Origin: Brachyhypopomus gauderio
Lineage: Eukaryota; Chordata; Actinopteri; Gymnotiformes; Hypopomidae
NCBI RefSeq assembly: GCF_052324685.1
Contig: NC_135225.1
Location: forward strand, 1,824,358-1,888,357
Direction of reading: 5' to 3'
Length of the DNA: 64,000 bases
Positions within the stretch are counted from its first letter, which is position 1. The number at the start of each line of letters is the position of its first letter. Positions 52,502-62,299 of the stretch are shown here, piece by piece. Made by a program: the position numbers and the translations under genes. Below the pieces are notes generated by a model. The model ran no database searches. It saw only the letters and a list, made by a program, of their open reading frames with translations, and was not told the origin of the DNA.

Positions 52502-52609
52502 GTGAGAGATACACACCTTTACCAAACTCAATGAAGCCCGGGTACAGGTGAGAGATACACATCTTTACCAAACTCAATGAAGCCCGGGTACAGGTGAGAG
52601 ATACACACC
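52476..52609 (+). repeat. 46-bp tandem triplication of the prop1 exon 2 donor
   Basis: The unit starts CCAAACTCAATGAAGCCCGG and continues with GTACAGGTGAGAGATACACA and a CTTTA joint. Starts at 52476, 52522 and 52568 fix the period at 46 bp. Each copy holds the last 26 exon bases and the complete donor (CAG|GTGAGA at 52502, 52548 and 52594). The three copies differ at about one position, so the event is recent. Confidence 0.95.
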
Positions 52610-53239
52610 AGACATGCACAAGGGGAGTCCTAGAGATTAATAGTATATTATTACAAAATAACTAAGGCCCTTCGATGCAGAAAACACATTTGTAGGAAGT
52701 GTACATGCTGTTGCTTTGTTTGAATAACATGTGTGGCCACAAGACATCTCTAATCTCTCATCTCTAAAATATCTCATCTCTAATCTCTCAGATGAGAGAT
52801 GAGATATTATGGAAATATGGTGCTCTTGTACTCGTGTATGAAGAATTTCTAATAGCACCACGCAGCAATCTTGACATTTAGGAAATTGTAATTTGTTCTC
52901 TAATTTTGTTCTCCGGTTTATATATAGTGCAAGTGTGAGAGAGGTGTGTGACTCCTAAACCTTCAATTCCAAACACCTTTCCACAGCCCTCCAAAAACAC
53001 ACATGCTAAGTGGTTAGCCGTTAATGTGCTGTGTTAGCCTACATGCATTCAATAATTAACAGGCAGGCATGAGTGTGTCTTTACAGAGCTTCCTGATTGG
53101 TTGATACAGCCAGATTATGCTAATATTTTTGATTGGCGATTACAGAGGCAGTTTTTTGGGTGTAGTAGGTGTGTAATGCCAGTTTTGTCCAAGCATCTAC
53201 AGCAGCTGCGTTTGCTCATACCTGTAGCTTAATTTCTCA

Positions 53240-53300
53240 TATGTTAGGGTGACCATATTTTTGTTTGGGAAAACCAGGACACTGTGTGTAGGTTGTTGAG

Positions 53301-53335
<35 letters not shown>

Positions 53336-53405
53336 GGCGACCGTAAGTTGTCGAGCGGGGGGGGAGGGGGGGGGGATGGGGGTGGCGAACGTAAGTTGTT
53401 GACAT
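53240..53405 (-). mobile_element. Repeat insertion in prop1 intron 2, with a 33-base G run
   Basis: TAGGGTGACCATATTTTTGT followed by GGGAAAACCAGGACA looks like a terminus shared by many dispersed vertebrate DNA-transposon copies. Then come two to three units of the motif GTGGCGAACGTAAGTTGTTG, whose reverse complement is inside the hAT element at 33483-34496, separated by G runs (53302-53334 and about 53358-53382). The right end lies within about 40 bases of the exon 3 acceptor. The family is not identified. Confidence 0.6.
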
Positions 53406-53442
53406 CGTCCGATGGTTCTTCGCTGTTCCCGCACTTTGCCAG

Positions 53443-53835
53443 GTTTGGTTCCAGAACCGCCGCGCCAAACAGAGGAAACAGGAGCGTGCTGTCCAGAAGG
53501 CTCTCCCAGCGGGCGTGATGCCAGGACGCGGGGCCCTGCTGGGCAGCGTCCGCGTGGGCCTGGCTGGCGTTGCCCGACCGTACCAGTGCCCTCACTCCTT
53601 ACCTCACATCTCCAGAGTCACCTCAGTGCTGCCCTCTGGTGGCTACGCCCCGCATCCCGCAGGCGCTCAGCTGACCTGCCCTTCAGCTCCCACTGCTGTG
53701 CTGGCGGGGGGACAGCAGGAGGACTGGTACAGCCAGCTGAGAACCATCGGGCCCCCGCCAGCCGGCCTGACCCACACCTCTGTGCTTTCTCTAGCCTCCA
53801 TGTCAGCACTGGAACCAGCCTGTCACTGGAACTAG
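53443..53835 (+). CDS. prop1: prop1 coding exon 3 (recognition helix and C-terminal domain)
   Basis: The acceptor TTTGCCAG at 53435-53442 is followed by VWFQNRRAKQRKQERAVQKA, which completes homeodomain positions 47-60 (Gln50 paired-like type, Gln101). The tail ends in EDWY, a proline-rich stretch, and LEPACHWN before TAG. Mammalian PROP1 has the same EDWY ... LEP..WN ending, which separates this from PRRX, ALX, DRGX and SEBOX. The three exons give 684 nt, or 227 aa, against 226 aa in human as I recall. No frame break is seen. A probable polyA signal ATTAAA is at 54280-54285. Confidence 0.95.
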   Translation, partial: VWFQNRRAKQRKQERAVQKALPAGVMPGRGALLGSVRVGLAGVARPYQCPHSLPHISRVTSVLPSGGYAPHPAGAQLTCPSAPTAVLAGGQQEDWYSQLRTIGPPPAGLTHTSVLSLASMSALEPACHWN

Positions 53836-54031
53836 ACTGGGCCGAGATCTAGAGGCCCACCAGTGTGTAAAGGGGCTTAAGATACTCTGATGTTTTAGTT
53901 TATTTGGGCTTTACGTTTCCTTATTAATGCGTTTGTATTTGTTTATTGTCCTGTTAAGAAAATGTACAAAATTCTTTGACCAAAATGTCCAGGTCTTCTA
54001 GGCTTGTTGAAACATACACAGGCACACAGAA

Positions 54032-54238
54032 CTGTGTCGTGAAACACAGGCAGACTTGTGCACAGCTGTGTCGTGAAACACAGGCAGACTTGTGCACAGC
54101 TGTGTCGTGATACACAGGCAGACTTGTGCACAGCTGTGTCGTGATTCACAGACAGCTGTGTCGTGAAACACAGGCAGACTTGTGCACAGCTGTGTCGTGA
54201 AACACAGGCAGACTTGTGCACAGCTGTGTCGTGATAGT
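54032..54238 (+). repeat. 36-bp minisatellite in the prop1 3' UTR
   Basis: The unit is GTGTCGTGAAACACAGGCAG followed by ACTTGTGCACAGCT, with about six copies, one shortened (near 54140-54160). It lies between the prop1 stop (53835) and ATTAAA (54280), so it is probably transcribed in the prop1 3' UTR. Confidence 0.9.
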
Positions 54239-54299
54239 TGTGCTGATGTCTTTGTCATTTGCTTTTATTGCCTTTTTTCATTAAACATTTGAAAAAAGT

Positions 54300-55900
54300 C
54301 AGGAAAAAAGTTTTAAAACTTTTTATTTCAGTTCACACAACACAATGTTCAGTAAATTATTGCTGTAATTATAACTATAAATAATTATAATTTCCTTTTT
54401 TCAATTAATTCACAGACTAAAGCATGAAAAGGTGAAAATAATCTTGACAGAGTTTGCTTTACATTTTAAATGACCTATTTTAACCAGTAGACTACACAGG
54501 ACTTTGTTAAAAACTTAAATACCAGAAGATGACGGTGGGATTGTCCATAACTTAAATTTAAAACGTGACAGGAAATATCCATGAAATATTACAAATTCTA
54601 TTCAAATGTCAATTCTGTAAAAATAAATTAGCCTCGGTGCTGCTGGTCAACATCAGTGTGAGAACACACAGGTAAAAACAAGCGAACGACGTAACAGTCT
54701 TGGGCTACGAGCGCTGGGATGGAGAGACGGAGAAGACTACGCCATTTCCCATCATCCCCCCAAAAACCTTTATTATTGGACCAAGCCCTCTGCGACCATG
54801 TTCTGCTGTGCCCATGAAGAACGTGCTTCCACCCAGCTGGTACTGAACTGGTGTGTGAGAGCAGGCCAATCACCCAGTAGACCAATCACCCAGCCGGCCA
54901 ATCACCCAGTAGACCAATCACCCAGCCGGCCAATCACCCAGCAGGCTGTGCAGGCACGTTCCAGCAGTATAAACAGCAAACACTGCTCTTTCTGGGGGTG
55001 TGACATGCTGTTCAGGCTGACCAATAGGGAAGCAGTTAAAGAACTAGGTCCACACCTCAGGCTAAAGGCAAGAACACAGATTAGCACCCTGTTGCGATAC
55101 AGAAGAGACATGGTCGCCTCCAACCCATCTTTCAAAAGGGAAATGTGTTTAAAGCTGGGGGATTAAACATAGACCGTCTCTGGACAGTGATATCCCATAG
55201 GCACGACACACAGGTAGTTGTATAAATGACACCTGGTAGGAGTTTATGTGAACCGAGTTGCCACATCCATGATGTGCACACAAAGAAATCCAGGAATGTA
55301 TAAACGGGTCTCAGAACAGGTCAGCAAATTTTTATCAGTTCCCAATCCACAGGTCCTCCTCTATAAGGCAGCAGATATGTCTTTGCCGTAAACCAAAGAC
55401 CACAGAAGTAATTCATCTCATGTCAGCCCCCCCACCCCCCTTTACAGTGAGTGTGAATGCTTCCACAGACCCAGCGACAGTGATGGAGGACGTGTTCACA
55501 GCAGACACTTGGAAGTTTCGGCGTTAGGGGTTCATTCGGACACAAAGCCTTTCCAAGACAAATAAGGTATGTTCAATATTACAAAACCAGTGCATTGCAC
55601 AGGCTGCAAAACACACTTGCTTATAAGTATACATGTCACAGTACAACCCGTGTAACCTTCTTAATCACCATTTATTCTGGTGAGATCAGAACTAGTCCTG
55701 GAGGTCCATGGCAGTTTAAGCTATGGTTTATTAATTGAGAAGAGCTTCAGTAAGGTGTGCTGGAAGTAGGGGGCGATCAAACCAAGCTGAACTCCAGCTC
55801 TCCAGGACTTCATATGAACATATGCGCTACGCACAGATGATTTATAATATTAGATCATTTGATTTGAACATCAGAGGTAAAAAAGCGCTCACAGTGAGGC
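54300..55900. other. Spacer between prop1 and mcfd2 3' ends
   Basis: No conserved exon is seen. The CCAAT array and TATA motif at 54866-54973 are listed separately. A palindromic CTCCAGG-type repeat fragment lies near 55700-55810. The open frame 54798-55166 crosses the CCAAT array and matches no family I know. Confidence 0.45.
54866..54973 (+). promoter_or_regulatory. Five tandem CCAAT boxes followed by TATAAA
   Basis: CCAATCACCCAG occurs at 54866, 54882, 54898, 54914 and 54930, exactly 16 bp apart, with alternating TAGA and CCGG joints. TATAAA follows at 54968-54973, and another CCAAT lies at 55020. The geometry resembles a strong plus-strand promoter, but no gene is recognised downstream. 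It may simply be a short tandem repeat that happens to contain NF-Y sites. Confidence 0.45.
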
Positions 55901-55910
55901 AGAAGGCACT

Positions 55911-56042
55911 TTATTGGAGAGACCTCGCAAACTCAGCATAGTCGATGTAGCCATCGTTGTTTTTGTCATCATCTCTGAGGACTTCATCAATGAGACGGAT
56001 GAGATCCTCCTCTTTCATTGGCTGATTCTTCTCACTTCCCTC
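55911..56042 (-). CDS. mcfd2: mcfd2 last coding exon (second EF-hand)
   Basis: On the minus strand the acceptor CACCAG precedes [20 protein letters not shown] and the exon ends ARSLQ-stop. The EF-hand loop is residues 136-147 (D136, N138, D140, G141, D144, E147), with all calcium ligands present. The exon is in phase 0 with the previous one. The stop codon TAA overlaps an AATAAA polyA signal at 55915-55910. Confidence 0.95.
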   Translation of the reverse strand, partial: EGSEKNQPMKEEDLIRLIDEVLRDDDKNNDGYIDYAEFARSLQ

Positions 56043-56367
56043 CTGGTGACCAATAGGGCCATGATTTATGATTCAAGGTGAAATCACATGCAGGCCAGTA
56101 CACACACAGACGTTAACTACAGGAAGTTCAAACTTGTACTTTGAGAGTTTTAACCATAGATGTGGCATTAGTTATGAAAACTGTTAGCAGATGTTCTGAC
56201 AAAGTAAAAGCTAAATGCATCATAATAATAAATCATTGTTTCTATATGACAAAAACAAACGACACTGTTACTAGCAAATAACGAGACCCCACTGAACAAA
56301 TGAAGGAAAGAAAAGTTTTAAATATCGGGACTTCTCCGTTTACACCAGGCGAGCGTCTGCCTCTCAC

Positions 56368-56527
56368 CTCCTTGTGCACGTGCGTGATGGCCGTGGCGAG
56401 CTCAAGGCCATCCAGCAGGTTGTTGCCATCGTAGTCGTGCATTTTGAAGTAGTGTAGCTGCAGCTCCTGGGGGGTCATGTCGGCCTCGGGCTTGTTGATC
56501 ACCCCGTCCAGGTGCTCCATGATGTGG
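56368..56527 (-). CDS. mcfd2: mcfd2 middle coding exon (first EF-hand)
   Basis: MCFD2 is the soluble calcium-binding partner of the lectin LMAN1/ERGIC-53 and exports coagulation factors V and VIII from the ER. The exon encodes [20 protein letters not shown] to ITHVHKE, residues 57-110. The first EF-hand loop is D88-E99 ([12 protein letters not shown]), fully conserved with mammals. On the minus strand the acceptor is TTCAAG at the right end and the donor GAG|GTGAGAG at the left end. Phases agree with both neighbours (160 nt; one base completes the split codon). Confidence 0.96.
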
Positions 56528-56742
56528 CTTGAAGAGAGAGCAGAAGACATCAGCTGACTGGCCAGCACAAGGTCAGATGGATGCGTGGGTCAAACAGGGT
56601 TCATGCGAGAGCCACACACATTTCTGAAACCTTAAAAGCATTTTTTTTCCAGCATGCAACCGAGTTATGAGAAATAACATTATTCATTGTTCTGCTGAAA
56701 TAACTACTTTTCATTACATTCCAGGTAGCTACACAGAGACTC

Positions 56743-56848
56743 TGTACTGTCATGTAGCAACATACTGTACAGTCATGTAGCAACACACTACTGTCATGTA
56801 GCAACATACTGTACCGTCATGTAGCAACATACTGTACCGTCATGTAGC
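56743..56848. repeat. About 23-bp tandem repeat in an mcfd2 intron
   Basis: The unit contains CTGTCATGTAGCAACATACT with four to five copies; small indels change the period. The last copy reads TAGCTACATACT. Confidence 0.88.
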
Positions 56849-56858
56849 TACATACTGC

Positions 56859-56967
56859 CAGAGATGGGCATTCCAGGTTCAGAAAGTAAAAGTCCTCACC
56901 AAGATTTTGCTCAGGCTTCCTGGATTGTAAGGAGTTTTACTTCCTGAACCTGGAATGTCCACCTCTG
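56859..56967. mobile_element. 109-bp hairpin MITE-like element in an mcfd2 intron
   Basis: The left arm starts CAGAGATGGGCATTCCAGGT and continues to about 56890. The right arm is its reverse complement with a few mismatches and ends ACCTCTG at 56967. The arms are about 32 bp with a roughly 45-base centre. It resembles short palindromic DNA transposon derivatives seen in fish. I cannot confirm the family or the target duplication. Confidence 0.7.
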
Positions 56968-57112
56968 TATACTGTACTGTCATGTAGTTACACAGAGATT
57001 CAGATTCTTTGTCATTGTAACGAGCACAAGGAGAAGTTAAAGATATTCTAATGTACTGAGATGCACGAGTATATGAAGGTGAGCAGCTGTGTGAATCATA
57101 CGGCACACTCAC

Positions 57113-57282
57113 TCTTTGTCCTGCACCATGTTCCTGTCCAGGCGGGTGATGGGGGGATACGCGTCCCCGTCCTGATGTGATCCAGCCGGGTGCGGGCTTT
57201 CGTGGGACCGGACGAGCGTGCAGGACAACAGCAGCGTCCAGCCCCATACGGAGACGTTCCAGAGTCTTCCTCTACACGGCAT
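57113..57282 (-). CDS. mcfd2: mcfd2 first coding exon (signal peptide)
   Basis: The ATG at 57282 gives MPCRGRLWNVSVWGWTLLLS, a basic then hydrophobic signal peptide that fits ER entry. It is followed by a variable, His-rich linker and RLDRNMVQDK. The donor AAAGA|GTGAGT leaves phase 2, matching the next exon. The total protein is 153 aa (human 146 as I recall). An in-frame ATG at 57312 would add MDVCLCPKYK before the hydrophobic core and lies upstream of a probable acceptor (CCGAAG at 57294-57289), so I prefer 57282. Confidence 0.85.
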
Positions 57283-57895
57283 TTTATACTTCGGACAAAG
57301 ACAAACATCCATTAATGTCCCTTCTGCATCCGTTCGTGGCCGGTTGTGGGGACGAACGTCTAAGCAGGCTTACAACGTTTCACCCGAGACACGTTGACAT
57401 CTATTGCTGAAGGTTTGTGCCCAGAGAGCCTGAATTAGTGGCTGTTATCTGATTATAGCAGCATTAGTGTCCACAAGCAGGCCAGAGGCACTTAAGACAG
57501 AACTAGACCACCTCATAATATAAAGAAGGCAACTGAACTTGAAAGATTGGTGCACAAATTGATATATACATATATACAGCCCAAAATTGGAAGAAGACTA
57601 AAATCTCTGTCTCTCTCTCTCTCATATATAGTGAAATGAATATATATAGTAGAGAGATTTATTGTCATTGTACATGATACAAAGAAATTCTGAGTGGTAC
57701 CTCTTAGTCACATATATAAATGTATATCATTACAATCATTTCTGGTCTACAATCACTTTGCGTTTCTGGTGTGTGTACAACCCCTCGTCTCTGGAGGAGA
57801 CCCACACTTCCCCTTCTAGTCTCCTTCACTCGCTGGTGATGTTCACAGAGACATTAGTGCTACATGCGTCTGCGGGGACATTCACACGTCCTCAC

Positions 57896-57995
57896 CTGTC
57901 TTGAAGTCCGAGTTTATTCCCCAAAGTCGTTACAGTCTCCCGAAATCTCGCTACATCCGACGCTGCGTGTGGATTATTGACCCGCGTCGCTAGCC
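57896..57995 (-). other. mcfd2: Probable noncoding first exon of mcfd2
   Basis: On the minus strand CAAGACAG|GTGAGG forms a strong donor with the exon ending at 57896. The upstream sequence is CpG-containing, with CCAAT and E-box motifs 45-80 bp further. It would join an acceptor just before the mcfd2 ATG. The 5' end shown is approximate. Confidence 0.5.
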
Positions 57996-58029
57996 GTAGT
58001 CCCCTTTCACCTTATGGACACGACAGCTA

Positions 58030-58085
58030 AATGCTGATTGGTTGTTCGGCGTTGCTGCGTCACTGGTGATCACGTGATCGATAAT
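58030..58085 (-). promoter_or_regulatory. mcfd2 promoter motifs: CCAAT box and palindromic E-box
   Basis: A CCAAT box on the minus strand lies at 58041-58037 (ATTGG on plus). GATCACGTGATC at 58068-58079 is a 12-bp perfect palindrome centred on CACGTG, the USF/MITF/TFE-type E-box. TGCGTCA at 58055-58061 is an ATF-like half site. They sit upstream of the inferred mcfd2 first exon. Confidence 0.5.
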
Positions 58086-59289
58086 CCCAGCGCTGCACTA
58101 TAATGGTGGTATAAAGTGAGATTATTGTATAGATGTGAGATTATTGTATAGATTATTATTATGTTCTCCTCATTCACGCACACGGGCGGTTAGACAGTCT
58201 GTAGTTTGTCCTGTTCAACATTTATAAAGAAATGAGACTGTAGAGACTCACGGCTGGAGGTTCAATGGTCTGAGATTAGAAATGTGTAAAGTCTCCATAA
58301 TCTCCATAATCTATCACGTTTACACTAACCGGGCTGAGTTTGGTGCTTCATGTTGCTGCATGGTTTTGTACGGATATAAATAGTAAAAGTTTACGTAATG
58401 TATCCTAAAAGACTAAATGGACTGTTACTTTAAACGACATGTGCCGCTGCTGAACTGTTTGCTGTGATGTTTAAATACAGTTGTGACCCATTTCTCCATT
58501 TTGCAGTGTTATAAATTGAACGACTGGAGAATTGAAGCAAGAAATTGGTCCTAAATGTCCACAAGGTGGCGCTAATATTACATTTCCGAAAAAGAACTTT
58601 TAAGACCCCAAACACTGAACGTTGAAAAACGAAGTTTCTTGCCCACTGGAGCTGTGTGTTGTAGTGACCCATGTGTTTAAGATACACCCCGTAATAACAC
58701 ACAGTGTTTGGTCCAGATTACACCCTGACCTTCACATCCCCTCCTCAGATCACTATAGTCCTCAACTCATTTAGACAAATCAATAGACATTTATGTGCAG
58801 GTAAACTGTAGCAACCCGCTTTCTTCTGTAGTAATGATGCACAAACTGGTGTCCAACTGATCTAAGTGAAGTGGTGATGAACAACTCACTACGTGTTTTG
58901 TACTGTATATGCAAAGTAATACAAAACATATAAATGAGTTTTAAAATGTAAGTGATAATTGACTGCATTATTTATAAAGAACTTAGCAGTATGAATTCTT
59001 ACAACTTAATTGAGTCATTTAACTAAATTATCTATAGTCAGCAAAGGTCCAACGCAAAGACGCTTTTTTGGAAACGTGCTCCTGAAGGTCTCCTGAAGTT
59101 CTCCTCAAGGTCTCCTGAAGTTCTCCTGAAGTTCTTCTGAAGTTCTCCGTTTCGTGTGTGAGATCACACATGAGTTCACACATGCTCAGTGCACGCGCTC
59201 TAGGCGGTGTGCAGTCGGTCCAGTCGCGTCAGGCGAGACACACCAGAGACATCGAGACACATCAGGGACACAGCAGAGACACACCAGAG
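58086..59289 (+). promoter_or_regulatory. Region between mcfd2 and ttc7a starts; ttc7a 5' UTR
   Basis: mcfd2 and ttc7a are head to head with about 1.3 kb between their first exons, as in human. No exon is seen in 58086-59080. A 12-bp CTCCTGAAGTT-type tandem (about 59085-59148) and a (GA)CACAC(CA)-type tandem (about 59237-59290) precede the ttc7a start codon and are probably in its 5' UTR. Confidence 0.45.
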
Positions 59290-59404
59290 ATGTCATCCAG
59301 GCTCTCTCTCTCCCAGTACCGACTGGAGGCGGAGATCGAGCGCTGTCGTGCGGAGTGCCAGTGGGATCAGATCCCCGGTGTGGTGGAGCAGCTCCATGAA
59401 GACG
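59290..59404 (+). CDS. ttc7a: Tetratricopeptide repeat protein 7A, coding exon 1
   Basis: TTC7 proteins scaffold the PI4KIIIalpha-FAM126-EFR3 complex that makes PI4P at the plasma membrane. The exon encodes MSSRLSLSQYRLEAEIERCR then AECQWDQIPGVVEQLHED. The ERCRAE..W..(I/M)P motif is the family's N-terminus. I chose the ATG at 59290 because upstream in-frame codons (from 59158) are low-complexity and follow a tandem repeat. The exon ends in phase 1 before GTGAGT. Protein similarity alone leaves TTC7B possible, since CQW resembles that paralogue, but the mcfd2 neighbour decides for ttc7a. Confidence 0.9.
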
Positions 59405-59719
59405 GTGAGTGATGTGTGGACGTTTGGGTCGCTCTTGTGTTTCTCACATTCCGCCGGATGGTGCTGAACTTTGTACTTTGCTGGCAAAATTATATCACGC
59501 GCAGCTGTTCCTCTGGTATCAGCTTGAAACACAGATCTGACACAAATTAAACATGTTTTATTGTCCTTCTGAGAGTGTAAAATGTACTAAAAATGCTATA
59601 ACTAGATAATTTTAACATTTGTTGTAGTGTTTCATTAATTCAGTGCTTGAATACCATTGACATATGACAACATATGACATATGCCTCACTAGTAAACACA
59701 TTTGTTTTGTAATAACACT

Positions 59720-59778
<59 letters not shown>

Positions 59779-60600
59779 CCATACTAAAGTAAACAAAGCT
59801 AAAGTGAATAGTTCAGGTGGAACACAATGTTATGGTATGAACCACCGCCCCAGTGCACAAGGCACTCAGACCACAGCTCAACTCAGCAGGTAAGCAGCAA
59901 CTGTGAATTCATGGTGATCTCAAACCAATGAGGCCGATACTGGATAACGTTTACTTTCTTCAACACACACGTTGGCCTTCTTTGTTTTGTTTTTTTTTCT
60001 TTCTCATAATTTGATCCTACATTTTCCTTCTACAAAATCCACTTTATTATTTTTTTATTAACCTGACTTGCATAAGGTATGTCCACACTTATGTCCACAC
60101 CTATGTCCACACCCATGTCCACTGCTATGTCAACACCAGAACACATATACAATGTGCCAGCACCCGTGGTAGTGTCCTTGGGCTTGTGGATTCACCTATA
60201 AACTTTAAGCAAATAGGATATGTCCTGTACACCCGGAGCCTCCGAGCGCCTGACCAGTCTCCTCTGGTTGCTCTGCGGGTGTCTTGTGGGAGTGTAGGTT
60301 GCTGTCCTATCTTTGCTAAAATAGACGACTAACCAGACATGTAAGTTAGACAGCTGTTTCTATCATTTTGTCATGTTGTGGGTGTCAAATAAATGTGCCT
60401 ATTAAAGCTGGGGAGTGTGTCAGGACAGTTAATGTGCCGTTCAGCACGTAGCCGTACGAGATAAGCCAGAGCCCATCGCAGGACGGCCGGAGCTTGCAGC
60501 AAACAGGAAATGCTTCATTCACAACATGTATACAAGAGACCTGCAAAAGGAAAGAGAAGGTTTCTAAAGTGGTTCGGCTTCGTAGTCATGCCAGAGCAAG
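59405..60600. other. ttc7a intron 1, 5' part
   Basis: No exon is seen. (CA)n lies at 59722-59775. The sequence is otherwise unique-looking. Confidence 0.5.
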
Positions 60601-62299
60601 CCCCCCACCCCCCCCCCCCCCCCCCCCCCCGAGGTCCTCACGCAGCGTGCTGGACTCCTCACGCAGCGTGCTGGACTCCTCACGCAGCGTGCTGGACTCC
60701 TCACGCAGCGTGCTGGACTCCAAGCCCCCCTGAGGTCCTCACGCAGCGTGCTGGACTCCTCACGCAGCGTGCTGGACTCCTCACGCAGCGTGCTGGACTC
60801 CTCACGCAGCGTGCTGGACTCCAAGCCCCCCTGAGGTCCTCACGCAGCGTGCTGGACTCCTCACGCAGCGTGCTGGACTCCTCACGCAGCGTGCTGGACT
60901 CCAAGCCCCCCTGAGGTCCTCACGCAGCGTGCTGGACTCCTCACGCAGCGTGCTGGACTCCTCACGCAGCGTGCTGGACTCCTCACGCAGCGTGCTGGAC
61001 TCCAAGCCCCCCTGAGGTCCTCACGCAGCGTGCTGGACTCCTCACGCAGCGTGCTGGACTCCTCACGCAGCGTGTTGGACTCCTCACGCAGCGTGCTGGA
61101 CTCCAAGCCCCCCTGAGGTCCTCACGCAGCGTGTTGGACTCCTCACGCAGCGTGTTGGACTCCTCACGCAGCGTGCTGGACTCCTCACGCAGCGTGTTGG
61201 ACTCCTCACGCAGCGTGCTGGACTCCTCACGCAGCATGCTGGACTCCTCACGCAGCGTGCTGGACTCCAAGCCCCCCTGAGGTCCTCACGCAGCGTGCTG
61301 GACTCCTCACGCAGCGTGCTGGACTCCTCACGCAGCGTGCTGGACTCCTCACGCAGCGTGCTGGACTCCAAGCCCCCCTGAGGTCCTCACGCAGCGTGCT
61401 GGACTCCTCACGCAGCGTGCTGGACTCCTCACACAGCGTGTTGGACTCCTCACGCAGCGTGCTGGACTCCAAGCCCCCCTGAGGTCCTCACGCAGCGTGT
61501 TGGACTCCTCACGCAGCGTGCTGGACTCCTCACGCAGCGTGCTGGACTCCTCACGCAGCGTGCTGGACTCCTCACGCAGCGTGCTGGACTCCAAGCCCCC
61601 CTGAGGTCCTCACGCAGCGTGCTGGACTCCTCACGCAGCGTGCTGGACTCCTCACGCAGCGTGCTGGACTCCTCACGCAGCGTGCTGGACTCCAAGCCCC
61701 CCTGAGGTCCTCACGCAGCGTGCTGGACTCCTCACGCAGCGTGCTGGACTCCTCACGCAGCGTGTTGGACTCCTCACGCAGCGTGCTGGACTCCAAGCCC
61801 CCCTGAGGTCCTCACGCAGCGTGTTGGACTCCTCACGCAGCGTGTTGGACTCCTCACGCAGCGTGCTGGACTCCTCACGCAGCATGCTGGACTCCTCACG
61901 CAGCGTGCTGGACTCCAAGCCCCCCTGAGGTCCTCACGCAGCGTGCTGGACTCCTCACGCAGCGTGCTGGACTCCTCACGCAGCGTGCTGGACTCCTCAC
62001 GCAGCGTGCTGGACTCCAAGCCCCCCTGAGGTCCTCACGCAGCGTGCTGGACTCCTCACGCAGCGTGCTGGACTCCTCACACAGCGTGTTGGACTCCTCA
62101 CGCAGCGTGCTGGACTCCAAGCCCCCCTGAGGTCCTCACGCAGCGTGTTGGACTCCTCACGCAGCGTGCTGGACTCCTCACGCAGCGTGCTGGACTCCTC
62201 ACGCAGCGTGCTGGACTCCTCACGCAGCGTGCTGGACTCCAAGCCCCCCTGAGGTCCTCACGCAGCGTGCTGGACTCCTCACGCAGCGTGTTGGACTCC
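60601..62299. repeat. Nested 21-bp minisatellite with higher-order repeats in ttc7a intron 1
   Basis: A near-pure C run (60601-60630) leads into units CTCCTCACGCAGCGTGCTGG plus A (21 bp). Groups of two to seven units are separated by a CAAGCCCCCCTGAGGT joint, giving modules such as 80, 101, 122 and 164 bp. Marker variants (GTGTTGG, CACACAG, GCATGCT) recur 648 bp apart over 61248-61695 and 61896-62300. One 648-bp copy differs by two monomers (42 bp). The minus-strand open frames (Glu/Ser/Thr-rich) are periodic artefacts. Confidence 0.95.
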
